Of a stretch of DNA of 64,000 bases, positions 9,967 to 19,971 are shown one piece after another; position 1 is the stretch's first letter, and every line of letters starts with the position of its first letter. The notes under the pieces were generated by a model, which ran no database searches, was not told the DNA's origin, and saw only the letters and a list, made by a program, of their open reading frames with translations. The DNA is from Prochlorococcus sp. MIT 1223. Its GTDB lineage: Bacteria; Cyanobacteriota; Cyanobacteriia; PCC-6307; Cyanobiaceae. The stretch is from positions 310,001 through 374,000 of the forward strand of contig NZ_CP139303.1 in assembly GCF_034092465.1 (NCBI RefSeq). Direction: 5' to 3'. The translations under genes were made by a program, and so were the position numbers.

Positions 9967-10830
9967 TTATAAAATATCTTCTAAATTTAACCAAGCTTTA
10001 TAAACATGTTTAGCTGGTCCAGTCATGTAAACACTAGAATTTGAGCCATTCCAACTTATATCTAACACGCCTCCTAAAAGATTTACTCGAACCTTGTCAT
10101 CGCAATAACCTAGCAGATTTGAAGCCACTGCACAGGCACAAGCTCCGGTTCCGCAAGCAAAAGTAATTCCACATCCACGCTCCCATGTATACATATTAAA
10201 ACTTTTAGCACTATTTACCTTAACAAAATGAACATTAGTCTTCTGCGGAAAATATTTATTCTTCTCTAATATTTCTCCATATTTATTTATATCTATATCA
10301 CCTTCTTGTTCAATATAAGTAATTAAATGTGGATTACCCATACCAACAGAATATATTTTAAATCTATTCTCTTGATCTATAAATTCGCCACATGGTATAC
10401 CAATATTATTAAGTGGCAAAGTTGTTGGAATTTTATAAGGCTCAAGATATGGTCTCCCCATATTAACTGTAATAAGATCATTAGATTTATATTCCGCTTC
10501 TATTACTCCAGCAATAGTTTCTATTTTATAGCTATAATTTTTATTAGAAGTAGTGTCACTATCTAGAATATATTTTACGAGACACCTGATACCATTCCCA
10601 CACATTTCTGGTTCAGATCCATCAGAATTTATAATTCTCATTCTAAAATCACAGCTATTTGAATTCATTGCAATAATCAAACCATCGGCTCCTAAGCCAA
10701 ACTTTCTATCACATATTCTTTGGACTACTGTCGAATCAAGTAAGGCTTCAAAATCGGGATTATTTCTTCCGTCAAATAATAGAAAGTCATTACCTATTCC
10801 TTGATATTTAGATAATTCAAGCTGATTCAT
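9967..10830 (-). CDS. dapF: Diaminopimelate epimerase
   Basis: DapF converts LL- to meso-diaminopimelate for lysine and peptidoglycan synthesis without a cofactor. It uses two cysteines, both visible in their motifs: PEMCGNGIRC and FACGTGACACA. GIGNDFLLFD at the N terminus is also typical. Its 287 residues match the family. It starts at an ATG 124 bases from the divergent leuS and is the first gene of a four-gene minus-strand run ending with dacB. Confidence 0.97.
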   Translation of the reverse strand: MNQLELSKYQGIGNDFLLFDGRNNPDFEALLDSTVVQRICDRKFGLGADGLIIAMNSNSCDFRMRIINSDGSEPEMCGNGIRCLVKYILDSDTTSNKNYSYKIETIAGVIEAEYKSNDLITVNMGRPYLEPYKIPTTLPLNNIGIPCGEFIDQENRFKIYSVGMGNPHLITYIEQEGDIDINKYGEILEKNKYFPQKTNVHFVKVNSAKSFNMYTWERGCGITFACGTGACACAVASNLLGYCDDKVRVNLLGGVLDISWNGSNSSVYMTGPAKHVYKAWLNLEDIL

Positions 10831-10954
10831 CTTATTAAAATGAGCATAAGGCTATTAATTTACTAATTAGCTTGGCCAATCATAGTCATATATAAACTTA
10901 TGCTCACGATAGGCAACTATATATGGGAATATTTAACTGAATGCCTTTATTTCT

Positions 10955-13579
10955 GTGAAGGATACAAAATCCAATTCGTCGCCTTCTGATCATAACTCAG
11001 ATCGATATAACCATCAAAAGATAGAAGCTCATTGGCAGAGTCAATGGGAGAAAGATGAACTATATGAAACATTAGATCCTTTACCTAATCAAAAATGCTT
11101 TTACGCCCTTTCAATGTTTCCTTATCCATCAGGGACATTGCATATGGGACATGTTCGCAATTATGTCATTACTGATGTAATAGCAAGGTACCAAAGAATG
11201 TCTGGAGCAGCAGTACTTCACCCCATGGGCTGGGATTCATTTGGCCTACCAGCGGAAAACGCAGCTATTGAAAGAGGAGTGGATACAGCGGAATGGACAG
11301 AAAGAAATATAAAACAAATGAAAAGTCAATTAAATCGTCTAGGTCTATCAATAGATTGGAATAAAGAAATCACAACATGTGACCCTAACTATTATAAATG
11401 GACACAATATATCTTCTTAAAACTACACAAAAGTGGATTAGCATATCAGAAGAAAGCAAATGTTAATTGGGATCCAATAGATCAAACTGTATTAGCTAAT
11501 GAACAGGTTGATTCAGAAGGAAAATCCTGGAGATCTGGAGCTGTTGTAGAACAAAGAGAATTAAATCAATGGTTTTTAGGTATAACAAAATACGGAGATC
11601 AGTTACTAGAAGGATTATCTGATTTGAAGGGTTGGCCAGATAGAGTTAAATTAATGCAATCAAATTGGATAGGGCAATCAAAAGGTCTTCAAATTGAATT
11701 TACCTTGGCATCCAAAACTCATAGCAAGATTAATGTATTTACTACTAGACCTGATACATTATTTGGCGTAACTTATCTTGTCCTATCTCCTAATTACCAA
11801 AATATTAAAGACTTTACATCTGATGATAAATTAGAAGAGTTAAAAGAGTTTATATTAAAGTCTAATAAACTTAGTGAAATAGATAGAAATTCAGAAAATA
11901 GAGTTAAGAATGGAATGTTCCTAGGACATAAAGTAGTAAACCCTGTAAATGGCGAAATTATTGAACTTTGGACTGGAGACTATGTTTTGTCTGGTTATGG
12001 AACAGGAGCTGTTATGGGTGTACCAGCTCATGACCAAAGAGATTATTTATTTGCGACAAAGTATAATCTTCCGATAAAGTATGTTGTTAAGAATAATACT
12101 GTAGAATTAGATACAAATAAACCATATTTAGAAGAAGGTATTCTTATAAATTCAAATGAGTTTACTGGTAAGAAATCACTAGAAGCAAAAAAATTAATTA
12201 GAGACTATGGAATAAGGAATGGATGGGCCAACGAAAAAATAGAATATAAGTTAAGAGATTGGTTAATTTCTAGGCAAAGATATTGGGGATGTCCAATTCC
12301 AATTATTAATTGTACTAAGTGTGGGCAAGTAAGAGTACCAGACGCCGATTTACCTGTATTATTACCCAAAAACATAAAATTAACTGGTAAAGGTCATTCT
12401 GCTTTAAATGACAATGAAGAATGGATAAACGTTAAATGTCCTAAATGCTCAAATCAAGCAAAAAGAGAGACTGACACTATGGATACATTTATGTGCTCGT
12501 CGTGGTATTTTCTGAGATATGTAGACTCTCTAAATAAGAATAGTCCATTCGACAAAGAGAAAGTTAATAAATGGCTTCCTGTCAACCAATACGTTGGAGG
12601 TATTGAACATGCCATATTACATCTTTTGTATTCCAGGTTTATAACAAAAGCACTTAAAAGCGCTGGCATAGTTGATATTAATGAACCATTTGATAATTTA
12701 CTGACACAAGGAATGGTACAAAGTATAACGTATAAAAATAGAATTAATAACAAGTATATTCCTATAAAAGACATAAAGGATATAAACAACCCAATCGATC
12801 CAAATACTGGTGAAAAGCTAGATGTTATGTACGAGAAAATGTCAAAATCTAAATATAACGGTATTGATCCTGCAGAAGTTATTGATAAATATGGAGCTGA
12901 CACAGCTAGAATGTTTATATTGTTCAAAGCTCCATGTGAAAAAGACTTAGAGTGGGAAGATTCAGATGTTGAAGGCCAGTTTAGGTTTATTCAAAGAATT
13001 TATTCACTAATTAAAGAGTATTCAATGTCTAATGAATTAGATTTCTCTAACACCTCAGATATATTTACAAATAAATACCTAGATAATATTAGTGATATAG
13101 ATAAAGAGATGAGAAGTTATGTTCATACTGCTATTTCAAATATTACTAACAATCTAGAAGATCTAAAACTTAATACAGCGATTTCACAATTGATGATATT
13201 AAGTAATAAATTAAAAGAGTTAAATGAATCTATTAGCAGACCTATAGCCAAAGAAGGTATAGAAGTCCTTTTAAAACTACTTTCACCTTTTGCTCCTCAT
13301 CTATCTGAGCAAATATGGAAAGAATATCGAGGTGAGGGAAGTATTCATTTACAAAATTGGCCTAAAGTTGATCAAAAAGCTCTTCAAAAAGACACATATG
13401 AATTAGTAATACAGATAAATGGAAAAGTAAGAGCAAAGCAGCATGTATCCAAAAAACTTAATGAAATTGAGTTAGAAGAATTATCATTAAGATCTGATCA
13501 TGTAAAGAAATGGTTAGAAGGTAAATCCATTAAAAGAACTATTGTAGTCCCAGGTAAACTTGTAAATATTGTTATTTAG
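10955..13579 (+). CDS. leuS: Leucyl-tRNA synthetase
   Basis: Class I aminoacyl-tRNA synthetase that charges tRNA-Leu. The 874 residues carry the HIGH-type signature HMGH (FPYPSGTLHMGHVRNY), the editing CP1 domain (TTRPDTLFGVTYLVLSP and YGTGAVMGVPAHDQRDY), a zinc-type CPKC pair near residue 490, and KMSKS in EKMSKSKYNG. The start is GTG at 10955. The nearby ATG at 10941 is out of frame, and the N-terminal 20 residues are low-complexity and polar. It converges with pgi with only 3 bases between. Confidence 0.97.
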   Translation: MKDTKSNSSPSDHNSDRYNHQKIEAHWQSQWEKDELYETLDPLPNQKCFYALSMFPYPSGTLHMGHVRNYVITDVIARYQRMSGAAVLHPMGWDSFGLPAENAAIERGVDTAEWTERNIKQMKSQLNRLGLSIDWNKEITTCDPNYYKWTQYIFLKLHKSGLAYQKKANVNWDPIDQTVLANEQVDSEGKSWRSGAVVEQRELNQWFLGITKYGDQLLEGLSDLKGWPDRVKLMQSNWIGQSKGLQIEFTLASKTHSKINVFTTRPDTLFGVTYLVLSPNYQNIKDFTSDDKLEELKEFILKSNKLSEIDRNSENRVKNGMFLGHKVVNPVNGEIIELWTGDYVLSGYGTGAVMGVPAHDQRDYLFATKYNLPIKYVVKNNTVELDTNKPYLEEGILINSNEFTGKKSLEAKKLIRDYGIRNGWANEKIEYKLRDWLISRQRYWGCPIPIINCTKCGQVRVPDADLPVLLPKNIKLTGKGHSALNDNEEWINVKCPKCSNQAKRETDTMDTFMCSSWYFLRYVDSLNKNSPFDKEKVNKWLPVNQYVGGIEHAILHLLYSRFITKALKSAGIVDINEPFDNLLTQGMVQSITYKNRINNKYIPIKDIKDINNPIDPNTGEKLDVMYEKMSKSKYNGIDPAEVIDKYGADTARMFILFKAPCEKDLEWEDSDVEGQFRFIQRIYSLIKEYSMSNELDFSNTSDIFTNKYLDNISDIDKEMRSYVHTAISNITNNLEDLKLNTAISQLMILSNKLKELNESISRPIAKEGIEVLLKLLSPFAPHLSEQIWKEYRGEGSIHLQNWPKVDQKALQKDTYELVIQINGKVRAKQHVSKKLNEIELEELSLRSDHVKKWLEGKSIKRTIVVPGKLVNIVI

Positions 13580-13582
13580 AAA

Positions 13583-15181
13583 TTAACTATATTTAAATAT
13601 TAGACTTTTAGGATTATTCCAATCACCAGAAACACTATAACGATGATTATTCTTGCTTAAATGTCTCAAGATCATAAATATTGATTCATAATTAACACTA
13701 TTAGATAAAGTAGCAATTCCTTCTATATTTCGTGCAATGCCATCAGAGAGTATATTTTCTATTTTAGATTGTAGAAAAATAACATCAGAAGCTGCCTTCT
13801 TTCCTGCTTCAACGCCTGGTTGATGGTAAGCATTTATATTAACAATTTCTGCATATATTCCAACAGCTCTTTCAAATAAGGCGACAAGAGCTCCTAAGGA
13901 TTTTTCATTATAGTTGGTTAAAGTAATTGTAAGATTCTGCCTATTGCTATCACTTAAAGCTGATCTAGTACCTTGTAAAAATCCTGATAGGTAATCTCCT
14001 GGATTACGGCCATTTATGGGTTTTATATTATTATTATCAGTTAGGACCTCTATAAAATTAACAAAGAAGTTATCTATTCCATCTCTGAGTTGTTGGACAT
14101 ATGCATGTTGGTCTGTTGACCCCTTGTTGCCATAAACTGATATGCCCTGAAACACGATATTTCCTTCTCTATCTTCTCTTTTCCCTAAGGATTCCATAAT
14201 TAACTGTTGAAGATATTTACTAAACACTTGAAGGCTATCTTTATACGGAAGAATAACCATATCTCTTAGCCCTTTCCCTTCTCCAGCAACAAGCCATGCC
14301 AAAGCAAGTAATGCAGCTGGATTCTCTAAGAGAGTTCTATTTCTAGTTATTGAGTCCATAATCTTTGAACCCTCTAAAAATTTATTAACATCCCTATTAA
14401 TAAGGGCAATTGGTAGCAAACCAACTGCACCAGTAATACTTGTCCGCCCTCCAACCCAATCTGGCAAATCAAATGTTTTTAACCAATTATCCTCAGTTGC
14501 CAATTTATCCAGATTGCTATCTTGCATAGTTATAGCAACAGATTGAGAAGGCCAATTACCACCTTTCTCTGATAGATACTTCTTAACTTGATCCATCGCT
14601 AGATTAGGCTCTGGGGTCCCCCCTGACTTACTAACAACAACGATAAGTGCTTCTTTTATTGCATCTCCAAGATTATTAAGCTTACGATTTATACCGTCAG
14701 TATCTATATTATCTATAAAATGAAAATTTATACCCTGATTCAGTTCTTGTAAGGACTCAACAATTAATAATGGTCCTAAACCACTTCCACCAATTCCAAT
14801 CCACAAAACATGTCTAAACTTTTGATCATTTTGATTTGTTATTGTTCCATCTAATATATCCTTACCAAATTTTGAAATAGAACAAATCTCGGAGGATATA
14901 CGCTTTCCTACTACTTCATCGGGAGCTATTAAGGGATCTCTAAGCCAATAATGACCAACTTGTCTATTCTCATCTTTATTAGCAATTGAACCATTCTCTA
15001 ATTCTTCTAAGGCAATAAAAGACTTGGAAAAAGATTGCTTATATTTCTCATAATCTTTAGAATTTATATTCATTTTACTAATATCCAACCACATTCCCAA
15101 CTGGTCACTAAACCAAAGCTGGTCACAAAAGTCACCCCAGTGGTTTTTCTGTTCAGTCGTATCTAATTCTGGAATAGTCAT
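13583..15181 (-). CDS. pgi: Glucose-6-phosphate isomerase
   Basis: Interconverts glucose-6-phosphate and fructose-6-phosphate, linking glycolysis, gluconeogenesis and the pentose phosphate routes. The 532-residue length fits cyanobacterial Pgi. Visible family features are the sugar-binding stretch IGIGGSGLGPLLIVE, VVSKSGGTPEPNLAM, GGRTSITGAVGLLP, and the late NINAYHQPGVEAGKKAA with the catalytic-region histidine and lysine. The ATG at 15181 opens into a 243-base AT-rich gap shared with the divergent purN. Confidence 0.96.
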   Translation of the reverse strand: MTIPELDTTEQKNHWGDFCDQLWFSDQLGMWLDISKMNINSKDYEKYKQSFSKSFIALEELENGSIANKDENRQVGHYWLRDPLIAPDEVVGKRISSEICSISKFGKDILDGTITNQNDQKFRHVLWIGIGGSGLGPLLIVESLQELNQGINFHFIDNIDTDGINRKLNNLGDAIKEALIVVVSKSGGTPEPNLAMDQVKKYLSEKGGNWPSQSVAITMQDSNLDKLATEDNWLKTFDLPDWVGGRTSITGAVGLLPIALINRDVNKFLEGSKIMDSITRNRTLLENPAALLALAWLVAGEGKGLRDMVILPYKDSLQVFSKYLQQLIMESLGKREDREGNIVFQGISVYGNKGSTDQHAYVQQLRDGIDNFFVNFIEVLTDNNNIKPINGRNPGDYLSGFLQGTRSALSDSNRQNLTITLTNYNEKSLGALVALFERAVGIYAEIVNINAYHQPGVEAGKKAASDVIFLQSKIENILSDGIARNIEGIATLSNSVNYESIFMILRHLSKNNHRYSVSGDWNNPKSLIFKYS

Positions 15182-15424
15182 TCAGCATCGAAACTCGAGA
15201 AAAAGCAAGAACCACCATTTATAGGAATCTTTCTGATTGCCTTCCTTAGTGGTAAAAAACTTACTCAATTACTTTAATGCTTAGTCAAATCATTACTAGT
15301 AGATATGTTTAGCTATTAACAAATTTTTTTAAATCAATATTGCAACATAAAAGAAATTCTTAAATCTATAATTAAAAAAAATTTTTGTCTTATATTCTAA
15401 AAGTTAATGAGACTATAAATCAAA

Positions 15425-16120
15425 ATGGTTGAAAATGGGTATCAAGAAGAACCAATTAAAAAATCTAATTTAATCAATTCTATCACATCTACTCATAATA
15501 TTTCTTATGAAAAGTTTGCACCCCCTTTAAGGTTAGCTGTACTTGCCTCCGGGAAAGGTTCCAATCTAGAAGCAATAATCAAAGCAATTAGACAACGGAA
15601 ATTATATGCAGAAGTAGTCATTCTTATAGTAAATAATGAGAATTGCAATGCAAGGGTTATTGCAAGCGAACATGGCATTAAATGTATATATACTGATCAT
15701 AGAAACTTTACAGACCGTATAAGTTATGATCAAAATTTAGTGGATATTTTAAAAAGAACTGATATCGATGGAATAGTTATGGCAGGTTGGATGCGTATTG
15801 TTTCGCCTTTATTTATAGAAGCATTTCCTAATAGGTTAATAAATGTTCACCCATCTTTATTACCAAGCTTTAAAGGGAGTAATGCTATAAAAAAGGCCTT
15901 ATTATCTAAAGCCAAAATAACTGGTTGTACAATTCATAAGGTGATTGATGAAGTGGACTCAGGAGAAATTATTGCTCAAGCAGCTGTTTTAATTTCAGAA
16001 GATGATGATGAAAATTCCTTAAAAGAAAAAATACAATTTCAAGAACACAAATTACTACCAATAGCTATATCTATAATTGGAAATGAATGGAGAAAAGAAA
16101 CTACGGTTGAAAAGAAGTAA
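15425..16120 (+). CDS. purN: Phosphoribosylglycinamide formyltransferase
   Basis: PurN transfers a formyl group from 10-formyltetrahydrofolate to GAR in purine synthesis. Family motifs are LAVLASGKGSNLEAI, MAGWMRIVSPLFIEAFPN, the active-site NVHPSLLPSFKGSNAI and VDEVDSGEIIAQA (catalytic Asp in the DSG). At 231 residues it has about 35 extra N-terminal residues compared with E. coli PurN. These look polar and flexible, and a later start is not offered by a nearby ATG. The 3' end overlaps the convergent argC by 20 bases. Confidence 0.94.
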   Translation: MVENGYQEEPIKKSNLINSITSTHNISYEKFAPPLRLAVLASGKGSNLEAIIKAIRQRKLYAEVVILIVNNENCNARVIASEHGIKCIYTDHRNFTDRISYDQNLVDILKRTDIDGIVMAGWMRIVSPLFIEAFPNRLINVHPSLLPSFKGSNAIKKALLSKAKITGCTIHKVIDEVDSGEIIAQAAVLISEDDDENSLKEKIQFQEHKLLPIAISIIGNEWRKETTVEKK

Positions 16121-17180
16121 CTGGTAAGGATATATACTCCTCTAGATTTGCCATTATATTTAAGTTCTGTATAGCTTGACCAGCTTGTCCTTTTATTAAG
16201 TTATCAATTACGCTCATTATTACTAAACGACCAGAGCGTTTATCAACTTGAACTGATATAAGAACTTTATTTGTTTGCTTTACCCATTTAGTAGATGGAT
16301 ATATTCCTACAGGAAGAATTTCAACAAATGGTTCTTTCCTATAAAAGGTATCGAGCAGAGTTGCACAGTCTTCGGCTCTGAGTCCAGGATCCCTTAGACG
16401 GGCATAAATAGTCGACAAAATCCCTCTTACCATAGGAACTAAATGAGGTGTAAATTGTAATTCAATTGGATGCCCAGTAATACTTCCAGCAATATTTTCA
16501 ATTTCAGATGTATGTCTATGGCCAATAACTCCATAGGGAGAAATCGATTCTGAACATTCAGAAAACAAAAGGTGTTCCTTAGGAATTCGACCACCACCTG
16601 ACGTACCTGTCTTTGCATCTATAATTATTCCTTCATAGTCAATTAAACCTTGCTTTAAAAAAGGGAATAAACCCAAAAGAGACGCTGTTGGAAAGCATCC
16701 AGGACATGCAACAAGGTTGCTCTTAGCTATTTCCTTTCTATTCAATTCTGGCAAGCCATAAATAGCCTTATGGCACAAATCATAGTCTTCACGTTCATAC
16801 TTTATAGATTCTGAAGAATACGCTGATTTCCAATCATCTAAGGAGGTATAACGATAGTCTGCAGACAAATCTAATACTCTTAGTCCTTGACTAATTAAGT
16901 CAGGGACAATACTCGACGCTAATCCATTAGGAAGACTTAGCAAAACATAATCAGACTTTTTAACTATTCTTTCTATATTTATATTTTCAATTTCAAGATT
17001 GTTTTTTAGATTTATATAAGGGAATAGTTCATTCCAGCTTCTTCCTGCATTTCTATCACCGCCAAGAAATGTAATCTCAAATGATGGATGCTCGCTTAGT
17101 AACCGAACAAGTTGTATTCCTCCATATCCAGTTGCACCTAAAATTGCAACTCTTTTTTTCTCTGTCTTAGCAAACTCCAT
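16101..17180 (-). CDS. argC: N-acetyl-gamma-glutamyl-phosphate reductase
   Basis: Third enzyme of arginine synthesis; reduces N-acetylglutamyl phosphate with NADPH. The NADP-binding GATGYGGIQLVRLL is at the N terminus, the catalytic cysteine is in VACPGCFPTAS, and the substrate site is in KTGTSGGGR. Its 359 residues fit the long bacterial form. The last 20 bases of the gene lie under the purN 3' end on the other strand. Confidence 0.96.
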   Translation of the reverse strand: MEFAKTEKKRVAILGATGYGGIQLVRLLSEHPSFEITFLGGDRNAGRSWNELFPYINLKNNLEIENINIERIVKKSDYVLLSLPNGLASSIVPDLISQGLRVLDLSADYRYTSLDDWKSAYSSESIKYEREDYDLCHKAIYGLPELNRKEIAKSNLVACPGCFPTASLLGLFPFLKQGLIDYEGIIIDAKTGTSGGGRIPKEHLLFSECSESISPYGVIGHRHTSEIENIAGSITGHPIELQFTPHLVPMVRGILSTIYARLRDPGLRAEDCATLLDTFYRKEPFVEILPVGIYPSTKWVKQTNKVLISVQVDKRSGRLVIMSVIDNLIKGQAGQAIQNLNIMANLEEYISLPVTSFQP

Positions 17181-17273
17181 ATCTAGATACTATCAGTTTT
17201 GTATATTGAGACGAATAGGGAATAGAATATATTATTGACAATAGTTCGTTGAATAACTTATTTCATTAATTAA

Positions 17274-18965
17274 GTGGGGAAAAAATTGAATTCATCAGAA
17301 AAAACCAATGATATCCGTTTTGACGAGATAGTTGAGGCTCTTGAAGCAATAAGGAATGGTGAGTGTGTTGTAGTTGTAGATGATGAAAGAAGAGAAAATG
17401 AAGGTGATTTAATTTGTGCTGCACAATTTGCGACACCCCAGCAAATTAATTTCATGGCGACTGAGGGAAGAGGTCTTATATGTCTGGCTATGCAAGGTGA
17501 ACGATTGGATTTATTAGATTTACCACTAATGGTAGATAGGAACACAGATTCAAACCAAACGGCATTTACGGTAAGTATCGACGCGGGTCCCGAATCAGGA
17601 GTTTCAACTGGGATTTCAGCTGAAGATAGAGCTAAAACTATACAAGTGGCTATTAATACATCAACCCAACCAAATGACCTTCGAAGGCCTGGCCATATTT
17701 TCCCTTTACGGGCTAAGAAAGGAGGAGTTTTAAAAAGAGCTGGTCACACTGAAGCCGCAGTAGACATTTCGATGCTTGCAGGATTAAATCCTGCTGGTGT
17801 TATTTGCGAAATTCAGAACTCCGATGGATCAATGGCAAGACTGCCTGAATTAAAAGAATTTGCACAAAATTGGAACTTAAAACTTATTAGTATTGCCGAT
17901 TTAATTAGGTATAGATTAGAAAATGAAAGATTCGTATATAGGCAGGCCAAAGCAAATCTTCCTAGTCTATTTGGAGAGTTTGAAGCAATAGGATATAAAA
18001 ACATCCTTGATGGTTCAGAACATATAGCAATAGTTAAAGGAGACCTCCAAAAAATGAAGCCGCCAGTCCTAGTGAGGATGCATTCAGAATGTCTGACTGG
18101 AGATGCCTTTGGATCTTTAAGATGCGACTGTCGTCCTCAACTAGAAGCTGCATTATCAAGAATTTCACAAGAAGGAGAAGGAGTCGTTGTTTATTTAAGA
18201 CAAGAGGGAAGGGGGATCGGTTTAATAAACAAACTAAAGGCCTACAGTCTTCAAGATACTGGCTTTGACACCGTAGAAGCCAATGAGAAACTTGGATTCC
18301 CAGCAGATCTAAGGAACTACGGAGTTGGGGCACAAATATTAACTGATTTGGGAATAAATAGACTTAGGTTACTAACAAATAATCCTAGAAAAATCGCAGG
18401 TTTAGGAGGATATGGACTTAAGGTTGAGAGTCGAATTCCATTAGTAATCTGTCCAGGTGACCATAATGCAGCTTACTTAAAAGTAAAAAGGGAAAAACTT
18501 GGCCATATGTTTGGTGATGAACAATCATTTAAAAATAATCGTTATATTATTATATTTTGGGATGGAGAAATTGAATCAAATGATATAAGTAATTTCAAAG
18601 AAAATATCAACAAGTTAGCTTCAACTAATCTATTAAGATTATCTCCAGAAAATTATACACGTCTTCTAGCTTTATGGGAAAGTCCTACATTTGTCTGGAA
18701 GGTCAATCCAGTTCTAGAAACGACAGATACTAGTACTAAAAGTATCAATACTAAGGCAGTAGAATTACTCCTAAGGGGTATAAGTAAATTAACTGGGACA
18801 AAACGTATTGGACTTTTATCTACTTCTAATATTGAACAAACATTACATCCATCTCAAAACATTCAATGTGTTATTAAGTCATTAAAAACTCTTGAAGATC
18901 TTCAGATTTCTATAGAAGAATCGATTATAAATAAAAGCGAGCCAAGTATGTTTATTTGGAAATAG
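17274..18965 (+). CDS. ribBA: Bifunctional riboflavin synthesis protein RibBA
   Basis: Fusion of 3,4-dihydroxy-2-butanone-4-phosphate synthase (about residues 1-210: [39 protein letters not shown]) and GTP cyclohydrolase II (about 215-380). The latter shows the zinc ligands C-x10-C-x-C in [14 protein letters not shown] and the catalytic RQEGRGIGL. Both activities supply riboflavin. A C-terminal extension of some 180 residues has no motif I recognise; a long tail is common in cyanobacterial RibBA. The start is GTG at 17274, 93 bases from the divergent argC. It converges with the cyclophilin gene with 7 bases between. Confidence 0.96.
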   Translation: MGKKLNSSEKTNDIRFDEIVEALEAIRNGECVVVVDDERRENEGDLICAAQFATPQQINFMATEGRGLICLAMQGERLDLLDLPLMVDRNTDSNQTAFTVSIDAGPESGVSTGISAEDRAKTIQVAINTSTQPNDLRRPGHIFPLRAKKGGVLKRAGHTEAAVDISMLAGLNPAGVICEIQNSDGSMARLPELKEFAQNWNLKLISIADLIRYRLENERFVYRQAKANLPSLFGEFEAIGYKNILDGSEHIAIVKGDLQKMKPPVLVRMHSECLTGDAFGSLRCDCRPQLEAALSRISQEGEGVVVYLRQEGRGIGLINKLKAYSLQDTGFDTVEANEKLGFPADLRNYGVGAQILTDLGINRLRLLTNNPRKIAGLGGYGLKVESRIPLVICPGDHNAAYLKVKREKLGHMFGDEQSFKNNRYIIIFWDGEIESNDISNFKENINKLASTNLLRLSPENYTRLLALWESPTFVWKVNPVLETTDTSTKSINTKAVELLLRGISKLTGTKRIGLLSTSNIEQTLHPSQNIQCVIKSLKTLEDLQISIEESIINKSEPSMFIWK

Positions 18966-18972
18966 TTAATTT

Positions 18973-19413
18973 TTATTTTATTATTTCAACTTTATTAATT
19001 TTAGATCCATTCTTCAGTGAATAAACTATATCCATGTTTTTGGTTTCACCAAATACTGTATGAACTCCATCTAAATGGGGCTGAGGTTCATGAACAATAA
19101 AAAACTGACTTCCTCCTGTATTCTTTCCAGCATGAGCCATAGAAAGTGAACCTTTGATGTGCTTTCTATTATTAATCTCGCAATCTATAGAATAACCTGG
19201 GCCTCCAGTACCAGCCATTGCCTTAGATCCATCTCGAGAGTTAGGGCAGCCACCCTGTGCCATAAAACCATTTATTACACGATGGAAAGCAAGTCCATCG
19301 TAAAAGCCTTCTTCTACTAATTTTACAAAATTAGAAACTGTGTTTGGCGCATCATTATCAAACAAATCAAGTTCAATGATTCCACATTCTGTTTCCATTC
19401 GTGCTTTAATCAT
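18973..19413 (-). CDS. Cyclophilin-type peptidyl-prolyl isomerase
   Basis: Catalyses cis-trans isomerisation of proline peptide bonds. Motifs of the cyclophilin fold are [43 protein letters not shown] and [11 protein letters not shown] chose the ATG at 19413 (146 residues, beginning [11 protein letters not shown]). The longer frame from 19485 adds a hydrophobic head with no conservation that I can see and would be unusual for this cytosolic type. It is the last gene of the dnaK1-dnaJ-DUF3110 minus-strand stretch, 103 bases after DUF3110. Confidence 0.93.
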   Translation of the reverse strand: MIKARMETECGIIELDLFDNDAPNTVSNFVKLVEEGFYDGLAFHRVINGFMAQGGCPNSRDGSKAMAGTGGPGYSIDCEINNRKHIKGSLSMAHAGKNTGGSQFFIVHEPQPHLDGVHTVFGETKNMDIVYSLKNGSKINKVEIIK

Positions 19414-19483
19414 TCTTATTAGAAAATTTAAATATAGTATAAAGCGAAAGACATATAATAGATAAAATTCAATACAGTATATC

Positions 19484-19503
19484 AATTAATTAATTAATTA
19501 ATT
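19484..19503. repeat. (AATT)5 simple sequence repeat
   Basis: Five uninterrupted copies of AATT, followed by a further TAATTT, lie in the 103-base gap between the DUF3110 gene and the cyclophilin gene, about 70 bases upstream of the chosen cyclophilin start. Copy number may vary by slippage. No regulatory role can be read from it. Confidence 0.9.
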
Positions 19504-19516
19504 TAATTTGATACTG

Positions 19517-19927
19517 TCAAAGCAAATCCTCAAGAGATCTTTTAAGATTATCAAGATGACTAATATCCGTTTCTGTTTCATTTTCAAGATCATCACTAGA
19601 ATAATCTAAATTTTCATCCCATCCGCTAACGTCTAGGTTTGTATGAGGTGGAGATATTAATAGTCTTTCTTCTTGGTTGTTTGGAATAAAACCTTTCTCA
19701 ACAAATCGACTTTCATATCCTGATTGCTTGCAGAAAATCTCTATTTCTGAACGATCAACAATTTCTACAGTTGGGCTTGGAAAGTCCTGCGCTTCTAATA
19801 GACCGCAGTATCTTTCTGCATCATCCTTTTCTTCAAACATTAGAACTACGGTTTTTTCCTTTATTTCTAATGAATGAATACCTTCGCTATCTTCCCCAGC
19901 CTGAAATAACAAAACATGAACGTTCAT
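19517..19927 (-). CDS. DUF3110 family protein
   Basis: A 136-residue cyanobacterial protein of unknown function. The N-terminal 85 residues (MNVHVLLFQAGEDSEGIHSLEI, VLMFEEKDDAERYCGLLEAQDFP) match the DUF3110 pattern. The C-terminal 50 residues are strongly acidic and probably disordered. It follows dnaJ after 44 bases on the same strand, so it may be co-expressed with the chaperones. The association suggests a chaperone-related job, but that is only context. No catalytic residues or membrane segments are visible. Confidence 0.85.
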   Translation of the reverse strand: MNVHVLLFQAGEDSEGIHSLEIKEKTVVLMFEEKDDAERYCGLLEAQDFPSPTVEIVDRSEIEIFCKQSGYESRFVEKGFIPNNQEERLLISPPHTNLDVSGWDENLDYSSDDLENETETDISHLDNLKRSLEDLL

Positions 19928-19971
19928 GTATAAACAGATAATATCTAAGATTTACTATATAGGAGTTAAAG

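Noticed and set aside
12454-12927. 157-codon frame antisense to leuS
   Set aside because: It lies wholly within leuS on the other strand, and the leuS frame carries the conserved motifs (KMSKS region).
18034-18333. 99-codon minus frame inside ribBA
   Set aside because: It covers the GTP cyclohydrolase II domain with its Cys zinc ligands, which is the real gene. This is antisense shadow.
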